NCBI RefSeq assembly: GCF_030272615.1
Contig: NC_081414.1
Coordinates: 810,005,069-810,069,068, forward strand
Direction of reading: 5' to 3'
Length of the DNA: 64,000 nt
Origin: Cryptomeria japonica
Lineage: Eukaryota; Streptophyta; Pinopsida; Cupressales; Cupressaceae
The notes under the pieces are model-generated. The model was not told the DNA's origin. It saw only the letters and a program-made list of their open reading frames with translations, and searched no databases. This document shows positions 23,707-34,445 of the stretch, one piece after another; positions within the stretch are counted from its first letter, which is position 1, and every line of letters starts with the position of its first letter. The translations under genes and the position numbers were made by a program.

Positions 23707-26173
23707 AATCAAACACTTTTGTAACTTCGAGGACATGTGTACTAACTTTTTTTGAATGTTTTAGTTGCAGATTTTCTAATTTTTTTGTGCAGGTTTTGGA
23801 AGGAGTTAGTTTAAAACATTTTAAATTGATTTGGTTTAAAACTTCATCTTTCTTGTTTTTCACAAAGGGATAAAAAGAACTTCACATTTTCTATTTGGTG
23901 CAACTAAAACAAACTCAACTTTTTCATTTGGTGCATAACAAAGAACTTCATCTTTCTTGTTTTCCATAAAGGGATAAAAAGAGCTTCACATTTTGTATTT
24001 GGTGCAACTAAAACAAACTCAACTTTTTCATTTGGTGTATAAAAAAGAACTCCATCTTTCTTGTTTTTCACAAATGGATAAAAAGAACTTCATATTTTCT
24101 ATTTGGTGCAACTAAAACAAACTCAAATTTTCATTTGGTGCATAAAAAGAACCTCACATTTACCTTTTTTGCTACAAAGGCTACACGACTTTATTTTTGT
24201 TGACCAGGTTTGCTTTCCAAAAGTTTGTCAAGTGTCAAACATTTTGATATCTTGGTTAAAAAGAACATCATGATTGTTGGAGCAACATCTCCAAATAGTT
24301 AGATCACATTGCAATGAAAATCAGTTAAAAAGAACAAGTGTTTTTGGTGATTGGCACACTTGTGCAAAGTTTGTCGAGTTGTCCTACTTCTAACACACAC
24401 TATCCTCTCCCTTGGCTTTCGTGGTCCTAGGTGCAAGAGAAAAGTGTTAGTAACACTCAACATTTTTATCTTTTTAAGAGAGGCCTGCCAAGAGACACAT
24501 CACTCTTGGGAACAACCTCACGCGGTAAATCCTTCGAGCCGCTATAAAAATCAGGTGAGAGCGAAAGATATAGCCTTGGGTATAGTTGTTCCTACAGTGT
24601 AACTGGCCAAAAGGACAAATGGGCCCCACCACTAGTTACAAGGCTCTTAAGTGAGTCACTGCAGAATGAACATATGTCCAAAAATATCGAACATGACTAA
24701 ACACCTTTAAGTATTAGCCCACCCATTCTATTGATTGAGGATATTTACAATATAATTTAGTGCAAGAGCATCGATGGTTTTTCTCCCAAGATACTCACCA
24801 TACATATTTCCTTGAGTAGAAACATAGCTTTTTGAAAAGTCACTTGTGGCTTGATAAAAGTGGTGACTCCCCCATCATAGGGATCATCTATTTGTTATGC
24901 TTGTGCAAGACTTAGTATATCACATCCTTACCTGCCACGACGAGATTCATAAGGTATGTAGTACCAAAGTCAAAGAAATATCAAGATGAGGGCTAAATTT
25001 ATCACAACTAGCCATTTGACCTTAGGGATAAAAAGTGTTTGAAGTGTTTTCGTTTTAGTCAAGACCAAGTGAAAATTGAGCTGACTTCAGGCTTTGGAAA
25101 TACACCTTAAAAATACATCTCAAGGAAGGGTCATATAAAAGTCCAAGGATTGGGTTGATCTAGGCCCATACTCATTTGTGCCTTTAAGAAAAACATTCTT
25201 GTGTTTGTGTGCTTGCTTTGTTTTCTTGTCAAAGAAAAATCAGAAAAATCAATTCCAAAAACAAAGTACTCATCCAACCAAACATTTTTCAAAAACAACC
25301 AAAAATATCAAAAACAAAGTGCAAACAACAAAGAATCAAACTTTATGACCATTCTTCACATCTTGAGAAAGAAGAATCGTCATCAGAACATCAACTTGAA
25401 AAGAAGACCATTGAGCTCAAAGGATTTGATCAAAAGGAGGAAATTCTTCTATCTAAATAGACAAATCTTTGTCTCCCATATATTTTTTCTATGTCACATG
25501 CATCTCTACCTTCAAGGAAAAACAAACGAATTTGATTTAGAGTCATTGAACTGCAGAGTTTTTATGCAATATAGAGCTTTGAGTTATCACAAAAGCCAAG
25601 GAGGCAAGATTAATCCCAACTTTTTCCCAAATGTTTGTATCACATACAACATAGCTCGAGAAGTGCCACCAACGCTCGAAAGGGAAGAGGTAGAATTTGT
25701 TCCATTCATGAAACAAAGCTTTTATTGAAGTTAAAACATTTCATCCATTATCTCACTAATACATCATCACTTCATCATCAATCCGTTCCAACTCTCAAAA
25801 CATGAAGAGGTTCTTGTCCCAAGTTCTCTTTTTAGATATTGCTTGAATCAAATGCATCACATCACTTTTTAGATTGTTTCTACATCTAGGATAAGCTCAT
25901 CCTAAGAGACACATCTATGCAAGTTAAAACTAGTTCATGAGTGAATCCTCTCATTACTAGGTAGTTAAATCTATAACATATCTCAGATTTCTCTACACCT
26001 TATCACATCAAATCTTATCAAACAAACAAACAATTCAAAGAAGGAATTTCGGTTACATCTACCTTAAAAGTGCTAGAGATCTACATGCAACACAATTCAC
26101 CAACCATCAATCTCTCATTTCATCAAAAACTCATCATCATTTTCACACAACTTCAAGAAAAGGTTGCAAACAA
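23707..26173 (+). other. Long leader of the Tat-type element
   Basis: A leader of about 2.5 kb separates the primer site from gag. It contains a tandem repeat of about 104 bp, three copies, at 23840-24149. The open frames here (24351-24602; 25201-25728 and the overlapping 25209-25460) have Lys/Asn/Ser-rich, low-complexity products with no motif I recognise. The 175-codon frame at 25201 could be a leader ORF, but its composition matches the surrounding AT-rich DNA, so I do not call it a gene. Confidence 0.45.
23840..24149. repeat. Tandem repeat of about 104 bp, three copies
   Basis: Units start at 23840, 23944 and 24048 with AACTTCATCTTTCTTG-type ends and an ATTTGGTGCAACTAAAAC core. A fourth partial unit begins at 24150. 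Confidence 0.85.
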
Positions 26174-26671
26174 AATGGCCCAAACCCGATCACAGTCAAG
26201 GCAATGAGAAATAGAAATGGAAGAAGAAGAAGAAGAGGAAAATCTCAATGAATTTCAAGAAGCACTTGGAGGAAATGCAAATGACGAAAACTTGAGTACT
26301 CCTACTCCTGCAACCATAGAAAGGGCCCAACATAACCCTCTCTTTAATAGACTTTTTGACGAAATACTCAGGAGCAATGCAGATGCTCACTTTTTAAAGC
26401 TCACTCAAGAAGGAGCAAAACTCCCCTCTGACTTTGATTTTGCCCAATTAAGACAAGCATCAGAATGACAAAGTCGCCATGAAGAGGAGAGAGGTAGACA
26501 TCCCATTAGATATAACATTCCTCGAGGTAACCCACCACCTCCTCCTCCAAATGAAATGGAGATGTTGCGGCAACAAGTCGAGAATCTTGCCCAACAACTT
26601 CATAGTGGTGTCAAAACTAACCAATTCTCACTCAATGACATATGTCCCTATCCTTTTGATAGGAATCTTTA
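26174..26671 (+). pseudogene. Tat/Ogre-type gag, N-terminal fragment with two TGA stops
   Basis: The frame starts at ATG 26174 (MAQTRSQSRQ) and is interrupted by TGA at 26204. It continues with an acidic run, the NPLFNRLFDEILRSNADAHF region and a second TGA at 26465-26467. It then continues in the same frame through an Arg-rich part, a PPPPPP run and a Gln-rich helix to DICPYPFDRNL. This last string is typical of the gag start in Tat-lineage elements. The match breaks off at about 26668, where sequence shared with copy B begins. The rest of gag-pol and the 3' LTR are missing. There is no frameshift in the fragment. Confidence 0.65.
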
Positions 26672-27906
26672 ATGTATTATTAATTAATAAAAGAAGTATA
26701 ATAATCATATGTTAAGAGAACATTATATATATAATCTTTGAGGAGAAGTTTTTCAAATATCGCATACAAGAAAATTTATATGAAGGAAATTTAGAAAAAT
26801 AAAATGATTTTTTTTGGTAAAAATTGTATTTAGAGCAAGAATATTGGTAATGGTTTTACATGAGTCATTGATTGAAGGAACAAGGTCATTTGTTTATTAA
26901 GATCCTTCGAGCCAATTAGAATTCTTATGATGAGAAGTGGAATGTGTAAAATAAGAGAAGATATTGATGTATCACCCTTATAAATATATTTATGGATTGA
27001 CTTTGATTTATTTAATAGATTAAAATCCTATGATATGAATAAGAAAAAGTACAAAATGGCTAAGCATATGAGGTTTCTTAAAAGAAAGCTAAGAAAAACT
27101 AATTTGCTTCAATGAAAAGTTGAAAGATACATTGAGATGGATGAACAAGATGTGGACAAAAAATGACTAATATTGTTTATGTTGAGACATGGAAGGAGAA
27201 ATATTTTTAGATCATTCATAAGGGGAATAGACATAGGAAGAAGAGACAAAAGTGACACCAACCCATTCCAATTATTTTTTTCACCCTTGATGGATAAAAA
27301 GATAAGCCAAAAAGAAAGTGTGATTACCAACTTTCATTTTCTCTTTAATATAGGGAAAGATATTTATGTAAGCTAGAGTTTGCAACATACAATTAGGATG
27401 ATAGAATCACTTATGAGAAACTATAAAAAATAAGTTAGAAGTATAATTCTTAATAGTTTCACTAGGATCTTTTGTCTAGTGTGCTAATTGTATGATAGTT
27501 ACTTTTAAATCCATTTCAAATTAGAGATAGAAGGTGATTGCATGTGCAATATTAGGGGCGGGGTCTAAGAAGATAGAATTTAATATGCATAACCAATGAA
27601 ATTAATCACCTATTAAAGTATTATGAAAGAATTCAGCTAGGGTACAATCATCACATGTATATTGACTTAAGAAAACACTATATTTTATTCACATGATGAA
27701 TATGATATACATGATCATTATATTTATCAAAGCGTACATTACCATGTCACTAGGATAAGGATACAAAAGAATCATTTAATGGAGTTGAGGAGAGATTAAC
27801 CATGAAGGTGTGGTATGAAAGGTAGCAGTACAAGTGATAAAATAGAATTACACATCTAGCTTCTTAAGTTTGGTATACACATTATTCCAATTGGGAACAT
27901 GAGGTT
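26672..27906. repeat. Copy A block shared with 32551-33784, no gene supported
   Basis: AT-rich sequence. A 67-codon frame at 27173-27376 is kept in copy B (33051-33254) with a few substitutions. An overlapping minus-strand frame of 73 codons is kept equally well, so the conservation only reflects recent duplication. Confidence 0.6.
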
Positions 27907-27924
27907 AATAAGGCACATAACCAA
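27907..27924. repeat. SINE target-site duplication, left
   Basis: AATAAGGCACATAACCAA is identical to 28153-28170. A direct repeat of this length is typical of LINE-driven insertion. Confidence 0.9.
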
Positions 27925-28152
27925 GCCCCCATGGGTTAGAGTAGTTGGTCTTAAGTCTCGGGTTTGCTTCCTGGGGTCTTGGGTTCGACTCTCTCTCTCA
28001 GAGTTATTCTGCCAAAGACACTTGGGGGCGGTGCTGATGGCACCGTGGCTGCAGGGACTAGTCTCGCCCCCAACTCGCCCCTTGCCTAAATCAGGGTAAG
28101 GTCAGGGTGCCAGGCTGGGGCCACGGGGATACTTTGATGACAAAAAATAAAA
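27925..28152 (+). mobile_element. tRNA-derived SINE, copy A
   Basis: This 228 bp unit is much richer in G+C than its surroundings. It has an RNA polymerase III A-box-like string (27934-27946, TTAGAGTAGTTGG) and a B box (GGGTTCGACTC, 27981-27991) at tRNA-like spacing. The 3' end is A-rich (GACAAAAAATAAAAA). It is flanked by an 18 bp perfect target duplication (27907-27924 and 28153-28170). The open frame that runs through it (27899-28099) is not a gene. It needs LINE enzymes to move. Confidence 0.85.
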
Positions 28153-28170
28153 AATAAGGCACATAACCAA
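28153..28170. repeat. SINE target-site duplication, right
   Basis: Perfect 18 bp copy of 27907-27924, directly after the A-rich tail. Confidence 0.9.
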
Positions 28171-28997
28171 AATTAGATAAGATATTAGGATGAGGAGATG
28201 GTGGATCCAGTAAGAAACTCATGGGTAAGGGGGTGTGAGTTGAAGGGTGGAAATGGGAGGTGGTAATAGATAGAGCTAGAAGTTAATAAGGGATTTTAGA
28301 AAGAAGTTGTAGGATAATGTTATGGAATCAATAACATACCATATTTTTTGAAGAATTGAAGACCTTATTTTTTCTTACTTTATCTTTAAATTTGGGACTA
28401 AACTCTTGTTTTTTATATTTGAGGAGGGCTATATTTGGATTTCATCATATTTCGGTTCATTTGGTTTTCAATCTCAAGGTTGCTTAATTACATTTTAACT
28501 AAAAAATGTATCTTTATTTGGATGCTCTTGTTGAGTTTTTTTAGCATTTGTGAACTCATTATTAACTATTAGTGCTAACAATCACTTTAGAACTGCTAAT
28601 GCTATAAATAACCCTAATCCGAGCCTAGAATTATTCCCCTATAATTATGAAATGGTGCTAGTTAGCACAATACTCATCACTTTAGAGCATAACATGAAGA
28701 TACAATGTTAATTATAATAAAAAAATATAGAATTTGCACGATTTTCAAAGGATTTGTGTCATGGCGGCATCTGAATGAGGTAATATAAATTGGACGAAAA
28801 ACAGTCGTCATTGAAAATATCACATTTAAGGTTTTGTCGTAGCTTGTGATCAGATTACATTGATTTTAGTACGCTCACATAGAAATGCAATCGAAAATAT
28901 AGAATTTGACGTATTCATACATTTAATCATTAGTCTCTTAAGAGTTCAATATCTACTTCGCTTCTTCGCAGTCTGAATCTAGTTTACTATTTATAAT
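28171..28997. other. Rest of copy A, no gene
   Basis: Shared with copy B in two pieces (34049-34445 and 36298-36740). The junction at 28568/28569 skips the 34446-36297 sequence. No coding signal. Confidence 0.6.
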
Positions 28998-29369
28998 TCA
29001 ACAAGATCTAGAAGATCTAGAGCTCGCGATATAGAAACAACCATTGATTAAAAATTTAGACTATGATGCCAAGACTTACAAAATATTATTTACATGAGAT
29101 AGATCGGTCACTAGGCCAAAAGGCTCAATTTTGAATGGGGCAAAAGACATAAAGTCATGACTAAAAGGGGGGAAACCACCTATATTAGGAAACACAAAAT
29201 TATATTAGGAAAGACCAAAGCTAAGGGTTTAGAGTTTAAGGCATGTAAACACAGACTTAGCTTATTCATAGGTTTTTAGGATCAAAGGGCAACAAAATTT
29301 AGGGGTGGCTCCACAAAATTTTTCCTTCCAAGTTTGACTTTTTTTTTTTACAATAGAAATTTTAAAATA

Positions 29370-30558
29370 TTTCACTTCCATGAAATTTTACGAATTAAGT
29401 GGCATTTTATTAGCAATAAAAGAATGAATGAAAAATAGTGAAGAATTGCTAGAACAAGATTTTGCATCTTGGGAAAATATAAGAGGAAAAATGTTAATTT
29501 GTTTTAGGGAAATGACTATCATTCCAAAACAAAGCATAGAGATGATTCTAGTCATAATTATAGAGGTGTGGATTATGGTCAGTGATTTTTCTATGATTTT
29601 TAGGGAAGAAATAAGAATTATAGAGGTAAAAACTGATGTAGAAGCAAAGATATTGGTAGGTTCAAAATAAATGTTCAATATTTTTAGTGTAATAAATTTG
29701 GCAATTATAAATCTAAATGTTTGCATAAGAAATTTACTCATAATATTGTAGAAGATACACAAAATCTATTTCTTTCTTGTTTGAATACAAGTTCAAATGA
29801 AGAGACTTTATCATATATTGATTTTGACTGTTTCTCACATATGACTTCTAATGAAGACATATTTATTAATTTGGATGAAACAAGTAATTATATTGTTGTT
29901 TTGGAGATAAAAAATCACATAGCACTAAAGAAAAATGAACTATAGAAGTAGAAAACACAAATCATAATATTACATATACTTATGATACTTTTTCAGTTTC
30001 TGTTTTATAATAGAGCTTATTATCAATTAGTTAGATGATTGAGTAAAATTGTCACTTTTTAAAAAAAATCAATAAATGTATAACAAAAGATAAGTCACAA
30101 CAATTAGTTAGATGCATTGGTTGCATGAGCGTAGATGACTAGTGATTCTATGTTTCCTTTTCATTTATCTTCAAGCAATTAGTTTTTGAGTACTATAAAA
30201 GTACATGATAGTTAGTTATGGCATCAAAGATAAGGACGTCTCAATTTTGAATGTTTTCTTTTGCTTAAGAAGAAACATATAGTTGGAGGATTATCTTTTC
30301 TTAATAATAAATAAGAAATTTGAGAACAATATTTAATTGGAAGACAAAAAATAAACTAGAAAAATGTGATTGATTTGTCTAGAAGGGCAAGAGGAGCTCT
30401 TGAAGTTATTGGTATTGATTTATGTGGTCCCATTACAACTCTCTCACTAAATACATCCAAGTATTTTCTGACTTTCATTCATGGTTTTTCTTGTAAAACT
30501 TGGATCTATCATTTGGTTGATAAATCATAATTTTTTGATAAGTTTGTTGTTTTCAAAC
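29370..30558 (+). pseudogene. Dead Ty1/Copia pol fragment, copy B
   Basis: Near-identical to 20880-22070. It shows the same zinc-knuckle, protease (SHMTSNEDIF) and integrase (DLCGPI) strings and shares most stops. Small differences, such as one extra G in the zinc-knuckle region near 29700, change the local frame. No intact product. Confidence 0.7.
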
Positions 30559-30571
30559 AATTAGTTGAAAA

Positions 30572-30876
30572 GTCAATGGGTCCTTGGTCTGCTAGAGAAG
30601 TTGAATGGCTCCAAATGAGCCCACCAAGGATTAAGCCTTGCTGGGTGCAAGACTCAAACATCATAAGGGATGAGGCCGGGATTGTGCCCCAGGCTAATTT
30701 GGTAGAATGAATACCCCTCAGTCCTTGACTCATAGCCGAAGAGGTTTCAAAATATAGGCTCATGCCTCTGGGGGCTAAAACTAATTTGTGAAGGCCCTCA
30801 CTAGGCTGGTGTGCTTGCAGACTTTGTGCCTTTACTAGACCATCATACTCGCAGGCCTAAACCTCCATAAAAAAGA
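30572..30876 (+). mobile_element. Short retroposon with 13 bp target duplication
   Basis: A 305 bp insert, richer in G+C than its flanks and ending in CATAAAAAAG. It lies between direct repeats AATTAGTTGAAAA at 30559-30571 and 30877-30889. The length, A-rich end and long target duplication fit a SINE or other LINE-mobilised sequence. A clear pol III A/B box pair was not found, so the class is uncertain. It interrupts the dead Copia fragment of copy B and is not present at the same point in copy A. Confidence 0.65.
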
Positions 30877-30889
30877 AATTAGTTGAAAA

Positions 30890-32546
30890 ACAAGTGGTCA
30901 ATTCATTGAGGTCATCAGATCAGATCAGATACTAGATTTCTGAAGAATAATTTAATAAGTTTTAGAAAAAAGAACAGCACAGCTAATTGTTTTTATAACC
31001 ATGGCAGGTAACGTAGAGATTCTGTGCAAATTGTATCCTGCTCTCAACGTTGACGAAGCATAAAAATGGGCAGAGTTTGTAGGAAATTTGTTATAAAAGT
31101 GATAATATTGGTGGGACCTTTCAATCAATCAGATGAAATAAGTGAGAGAGTAAGAAATCAATGTCAATAACGAAGTCCAATAAATAAGTACATGCATGTA
31201 TTTCGAGGTAGTGTGTCATTACAAACTATGTTTTTGTCATCGAAAATGTCACATTAATGTTCTTGACATAGCTTGTGATCAGATTAAGTTGAATTTACTA
31301 CGGTCAAATTGAATTTTATGTATTCATCCATTAAATCACAAGTTTCGAAAAGTTAAATCTCTATTTTGCTTCTTTGTAGTCTGAATCTGGTCTAATTTAA
31401 AGATTTTACATGTGTGATATCAAATAGTATGAATAAAATATATATAGTTTTGGAATAGAGAGGAATTGCAATACAAATAGAAAAATGGGTAAAACTTCAT
31501 ATTGCATAAGTGTGATGGAGGAGTAGATAAAGAGTTATTAAAGTCAATATAGCATTAATTAATAAAAGAAGTAGTACATTAATATAATATTATACAAGAA
31601 ATCTTTGAGGAGAAGTTTTCCAAATATGTCATGTAAGGAAAATTATATGAAAGAATTAGAAGCGTAAAAAGAGGTTTTGGTGAAAATGGTATATAGGGGA
31701 GGAATATGGTAATGATGTGAAATGGAGGGTTATAGATAGGAGGGACAAGCTTCATAGTTGTAGTACATGTGAATAATTTGAAATAAATATGAAATGAGTA
31801 TTAGAAGAATGATGATCATGTGTAAGTATATTGGGTTTATTTTGATCTTCATATAACTTAGATCATAGCTGCGAATAATATGTCATGTTTTTTAAGGTTC
31901 TTCTAGCCAATTAGAATTGTTACAAAAAGAAGCAGAATGTGCATAATATGAGGGCATGGTGATGTGACCCTTATAAATAAGGTATTGTATTATTGTTATT
32001 TATGGATCAACCTTGATTTGTATAATAGAGTTAATTCCTATGGCATGGATAAGAAAAACTAGCAAATGATCATGCATTGCATTGTTATTTATGGATCAAC
32101 CTTGATTCATATAATAGACTAAAATCCTATGACATGAATAAGAAAGACTAAGATTGTACGCGTACATAGATAGCAATGGAAAATATTATATTGAATTTTG
32201 TACGCGTAGATAGAAAGCAATGGAAAATAGAGAATTTGATGCATTCATACCTTTTCGCAAGAATTAAAATATCTTACTTCCTACCAGATCTTCATGCAAA
32301 AATAAATTGTTTTGGTATATATTTTGAAGTGTGAAATCAAATAACAAAATTAAATTATATATAATTTATAGAAGGAATATTCTTTAATTGAACGGTTGAA
32401 TTATAATCATGATGGTTTGATGGGAGAAGGTATGAGCCAATAGAAAATCATGTAGAAGAATTGTGATTCAAATAAAAGAATGGGTAAAATCTAGTATTGA
32501 ACTAATTGTAACAAGAGAGAACTAGCTATATAGATAGGCATTAAAT
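30890..32546. repeat. AT-rich sequence with older internal duplication of about 1 kb
   Basis: 31200-31420 and 32150-32400 are diverged copies of the module also seen at 28800-28997 and 36540-36740. 31555-32100 is a diverged copy of 32547-32940. The spacing of both pairs is about 0.95-1.0 kb, which points to an older tandem array. No gene. Confidence 0.55.
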
Positions 32547-33802
32547 TTAATGTATTATTAATTAATAAAAGAAGTATAATAATCATATGTTGTTAAGAGA
32601 ACATTATATATATAATATTTGAGAAGTTTTTAAAATATTGCATACGAGAAAATTTATATGAAGGAAATTTAGAAAAATAAAATGATTTTTTTTGGTAAAA
32701 ATTGTATTTAGAGCAGGAATATTGGTAATGGTTTTACACGAGTCATTGATTGAAGGAACAAGGTCGTTTGTTTATGAAGATCCTTCGAGCCAATTAGAAT
32801 TCTTATGATGAGAAGTGGAATGTGTAAAATAAGAGAAGATATTGATGTATCAACCTTATAAATATATTTATGGATTGACTTTGATTTATTTAATAGATTA
32901 AAATCCTATGATATGAATAAGAAAAAGTACAAAATGGCTAAGCATATGAGGTTTCTTAAAAGAAAGCTAAGAAAAACTAATTTGCTTCAATGAAAAGTTG
33001 AAAGATACATTGAGATGGATGAACAAGATGTGGACAAAAAATGACTAATATTGTTTATGTTGAGAAATGGAAGGAGAAATATTTTTAGATCATTCATCAG
33101 GGGAATAGACATAGGAAGAAGAGACAAAAGTGACACTAGCCCATTCCAATTGTTTTTTTCACCCTTGATGGATAAAAAGATAAGCCAAAAAGAAAGTGTG
33201 ATTACCAACTTTCATTTTCTCTTTAATATAGGGAAAGATATTTATGTAAGCTAGAGGTTGCAACATACAATTAGGATGATAGAATCACTTATGAAAAACT
33301 ATAAAAAAATTGTTAGAAGTATAATTCTTAATAGTTTCACTAGGATCTTATGTCTAGTGTGCTAATTGTATGATAGTTACTTTTAAATCCATTTCAAATT
33401 AGAGATAGAAGGTGATTGCATGTGTAATATTAGGGGTGGGGTCTAAGAAGATAGAATTTAAGATGCATAACCAATAAAAATAATGACCTATTAAAGTATT
33501 ATGAAAGAATTCAGCTAGGGTACAATCATCACATGTATATTGACTTAAGAAAACACTATATTTTATTCACATGAGGAATATGATATCCATGATCATTATA
33601 TTTATCAAAGCATACATTACCATGTCACTAGGATAAGGATACAAAAGAATCATTTAATGGAGTCGAGGAGAGATTAACCATGAAGGTGTAGTATGAAAGG
33701 TAGCAGTACAAGTGATAAAATAGAATTACACATCTAGCTTCTTAAGTTTGGTATACACATTATTCCAATTGGGAACATGAGGTTAATAAGGCACATAACC
33801 AA

Positions 33803-34031
33803 TCCCCCATGGGTTAGAGTAGTTGGTCTTAAGTCTTGGCTTTGCTTCCTGGGGTCTTGGGTTCAACTCTCTCTCCCGGAGTTATTCTACCAAAGACACT
33901 TGGGGGCGGTGCTAATGGCACCGTGGCCGCAGGGACTAGTCTCGCCCCCAACTCACCCCTTGCCTAAACTAGGGTAAGGTCGGGGCACTGGGCTGGGGCC
34001 ATGGGGATACTCTGATGACAAAAAATTAAAA
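33803..34031 (+). mobile_element. tRNA-derived SINE, copy B
   Basis: Duplicate of the SINE at 27925-28152 at the equivalent place in copy B. The left target repeat is 33785-33802, and the right one (about 34032-34048) has begun to decay. The B box has lost its CpG (GGGTTCAACTC instead of GGGTTCGACTC), a typical methylation-driven change. Confidence 0.85.
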
Positions 34032-34445
34032 AAAAGGCACATAACCAAAATTAGATAAGATATTAGGATGAGGAGAAGGTGGATCCAGTAAGAAACTCAT
34101 GGGTAAGGGGGTGTGAGTTGAAGGGTGGAAATGGGAGGTGGTAACAGATAGAGCTAGAAGTTAATAAGGGATTTTAGAAAGAAGTTGTAGGATAATGTTA
34201 TGGAATCAATAACATACCATATTTTTTGAAGAATTGGAGACCTTATTTTTTCTTACTTTATCTTTAAATTTGGGACTAAACTCTTGTGTTTTATATTTGA
34301 GGAGGGCTATATTTGGATTTCATCATATTTCGGTTCATTTGGTTTTCAATCTCAAGGTTGCTTAATCATGTTTTAATAAAAAATGTATCTTTATTTCGAT
34401 GCCCCTGTTGAGTTTTTTTAGCATTTGTGAACTCATTATTAACTA

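Larger units (their letters stand above)
20505..28997. repeat. Tandem segmental duplication, copy A
   Basis: Copy A matches copy B (28998-36740) in three blocks. 20505-22070 matches 28995-30558, 26668-28568 matches 32547-34445, and 28569-28997 matches 36298-36740. The joint at 28997/28998 puts the end of copy A directly against the start of copy B. A has a Tat-type element where B has about 2 kb of other sequence, and lacks 34446-36297. In a sampled stretch (27109-27376) the two copies differ at about 2% of sites by eye. Confidence 0.85.

Noticed and set aside
22268-24149. CRISPR-like or defence array
   Set aside because: The repeats are directly adjacent without unique spacers and lie in a plant LTR element.
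25201-25728. 175-codon frame in the leader of the Tat-type element
   Set aside because: Low-complexity Lys/Asn/Ser composition, no motif and no second copy to test. Noted inside the leader only.
27173-27376. 67-codon frame conserved in copies A and B
   Set aside because: The opposite-strand frame is equally conserved. The whole block is a recent duplication with about 2% divergence.
27899-28099. 66-codon frame with Trp/Pro-rich product
   Set aside because: It runs through the tRNA-like body of the SINE.
27925-28152. Functional tRNA gene
   Set aside because: A and B boxes are present but the sequence cannot fold as a full cloverleaf with an acceptor stem. It ends in an A-rich tail and has an 18 bp target duplication.
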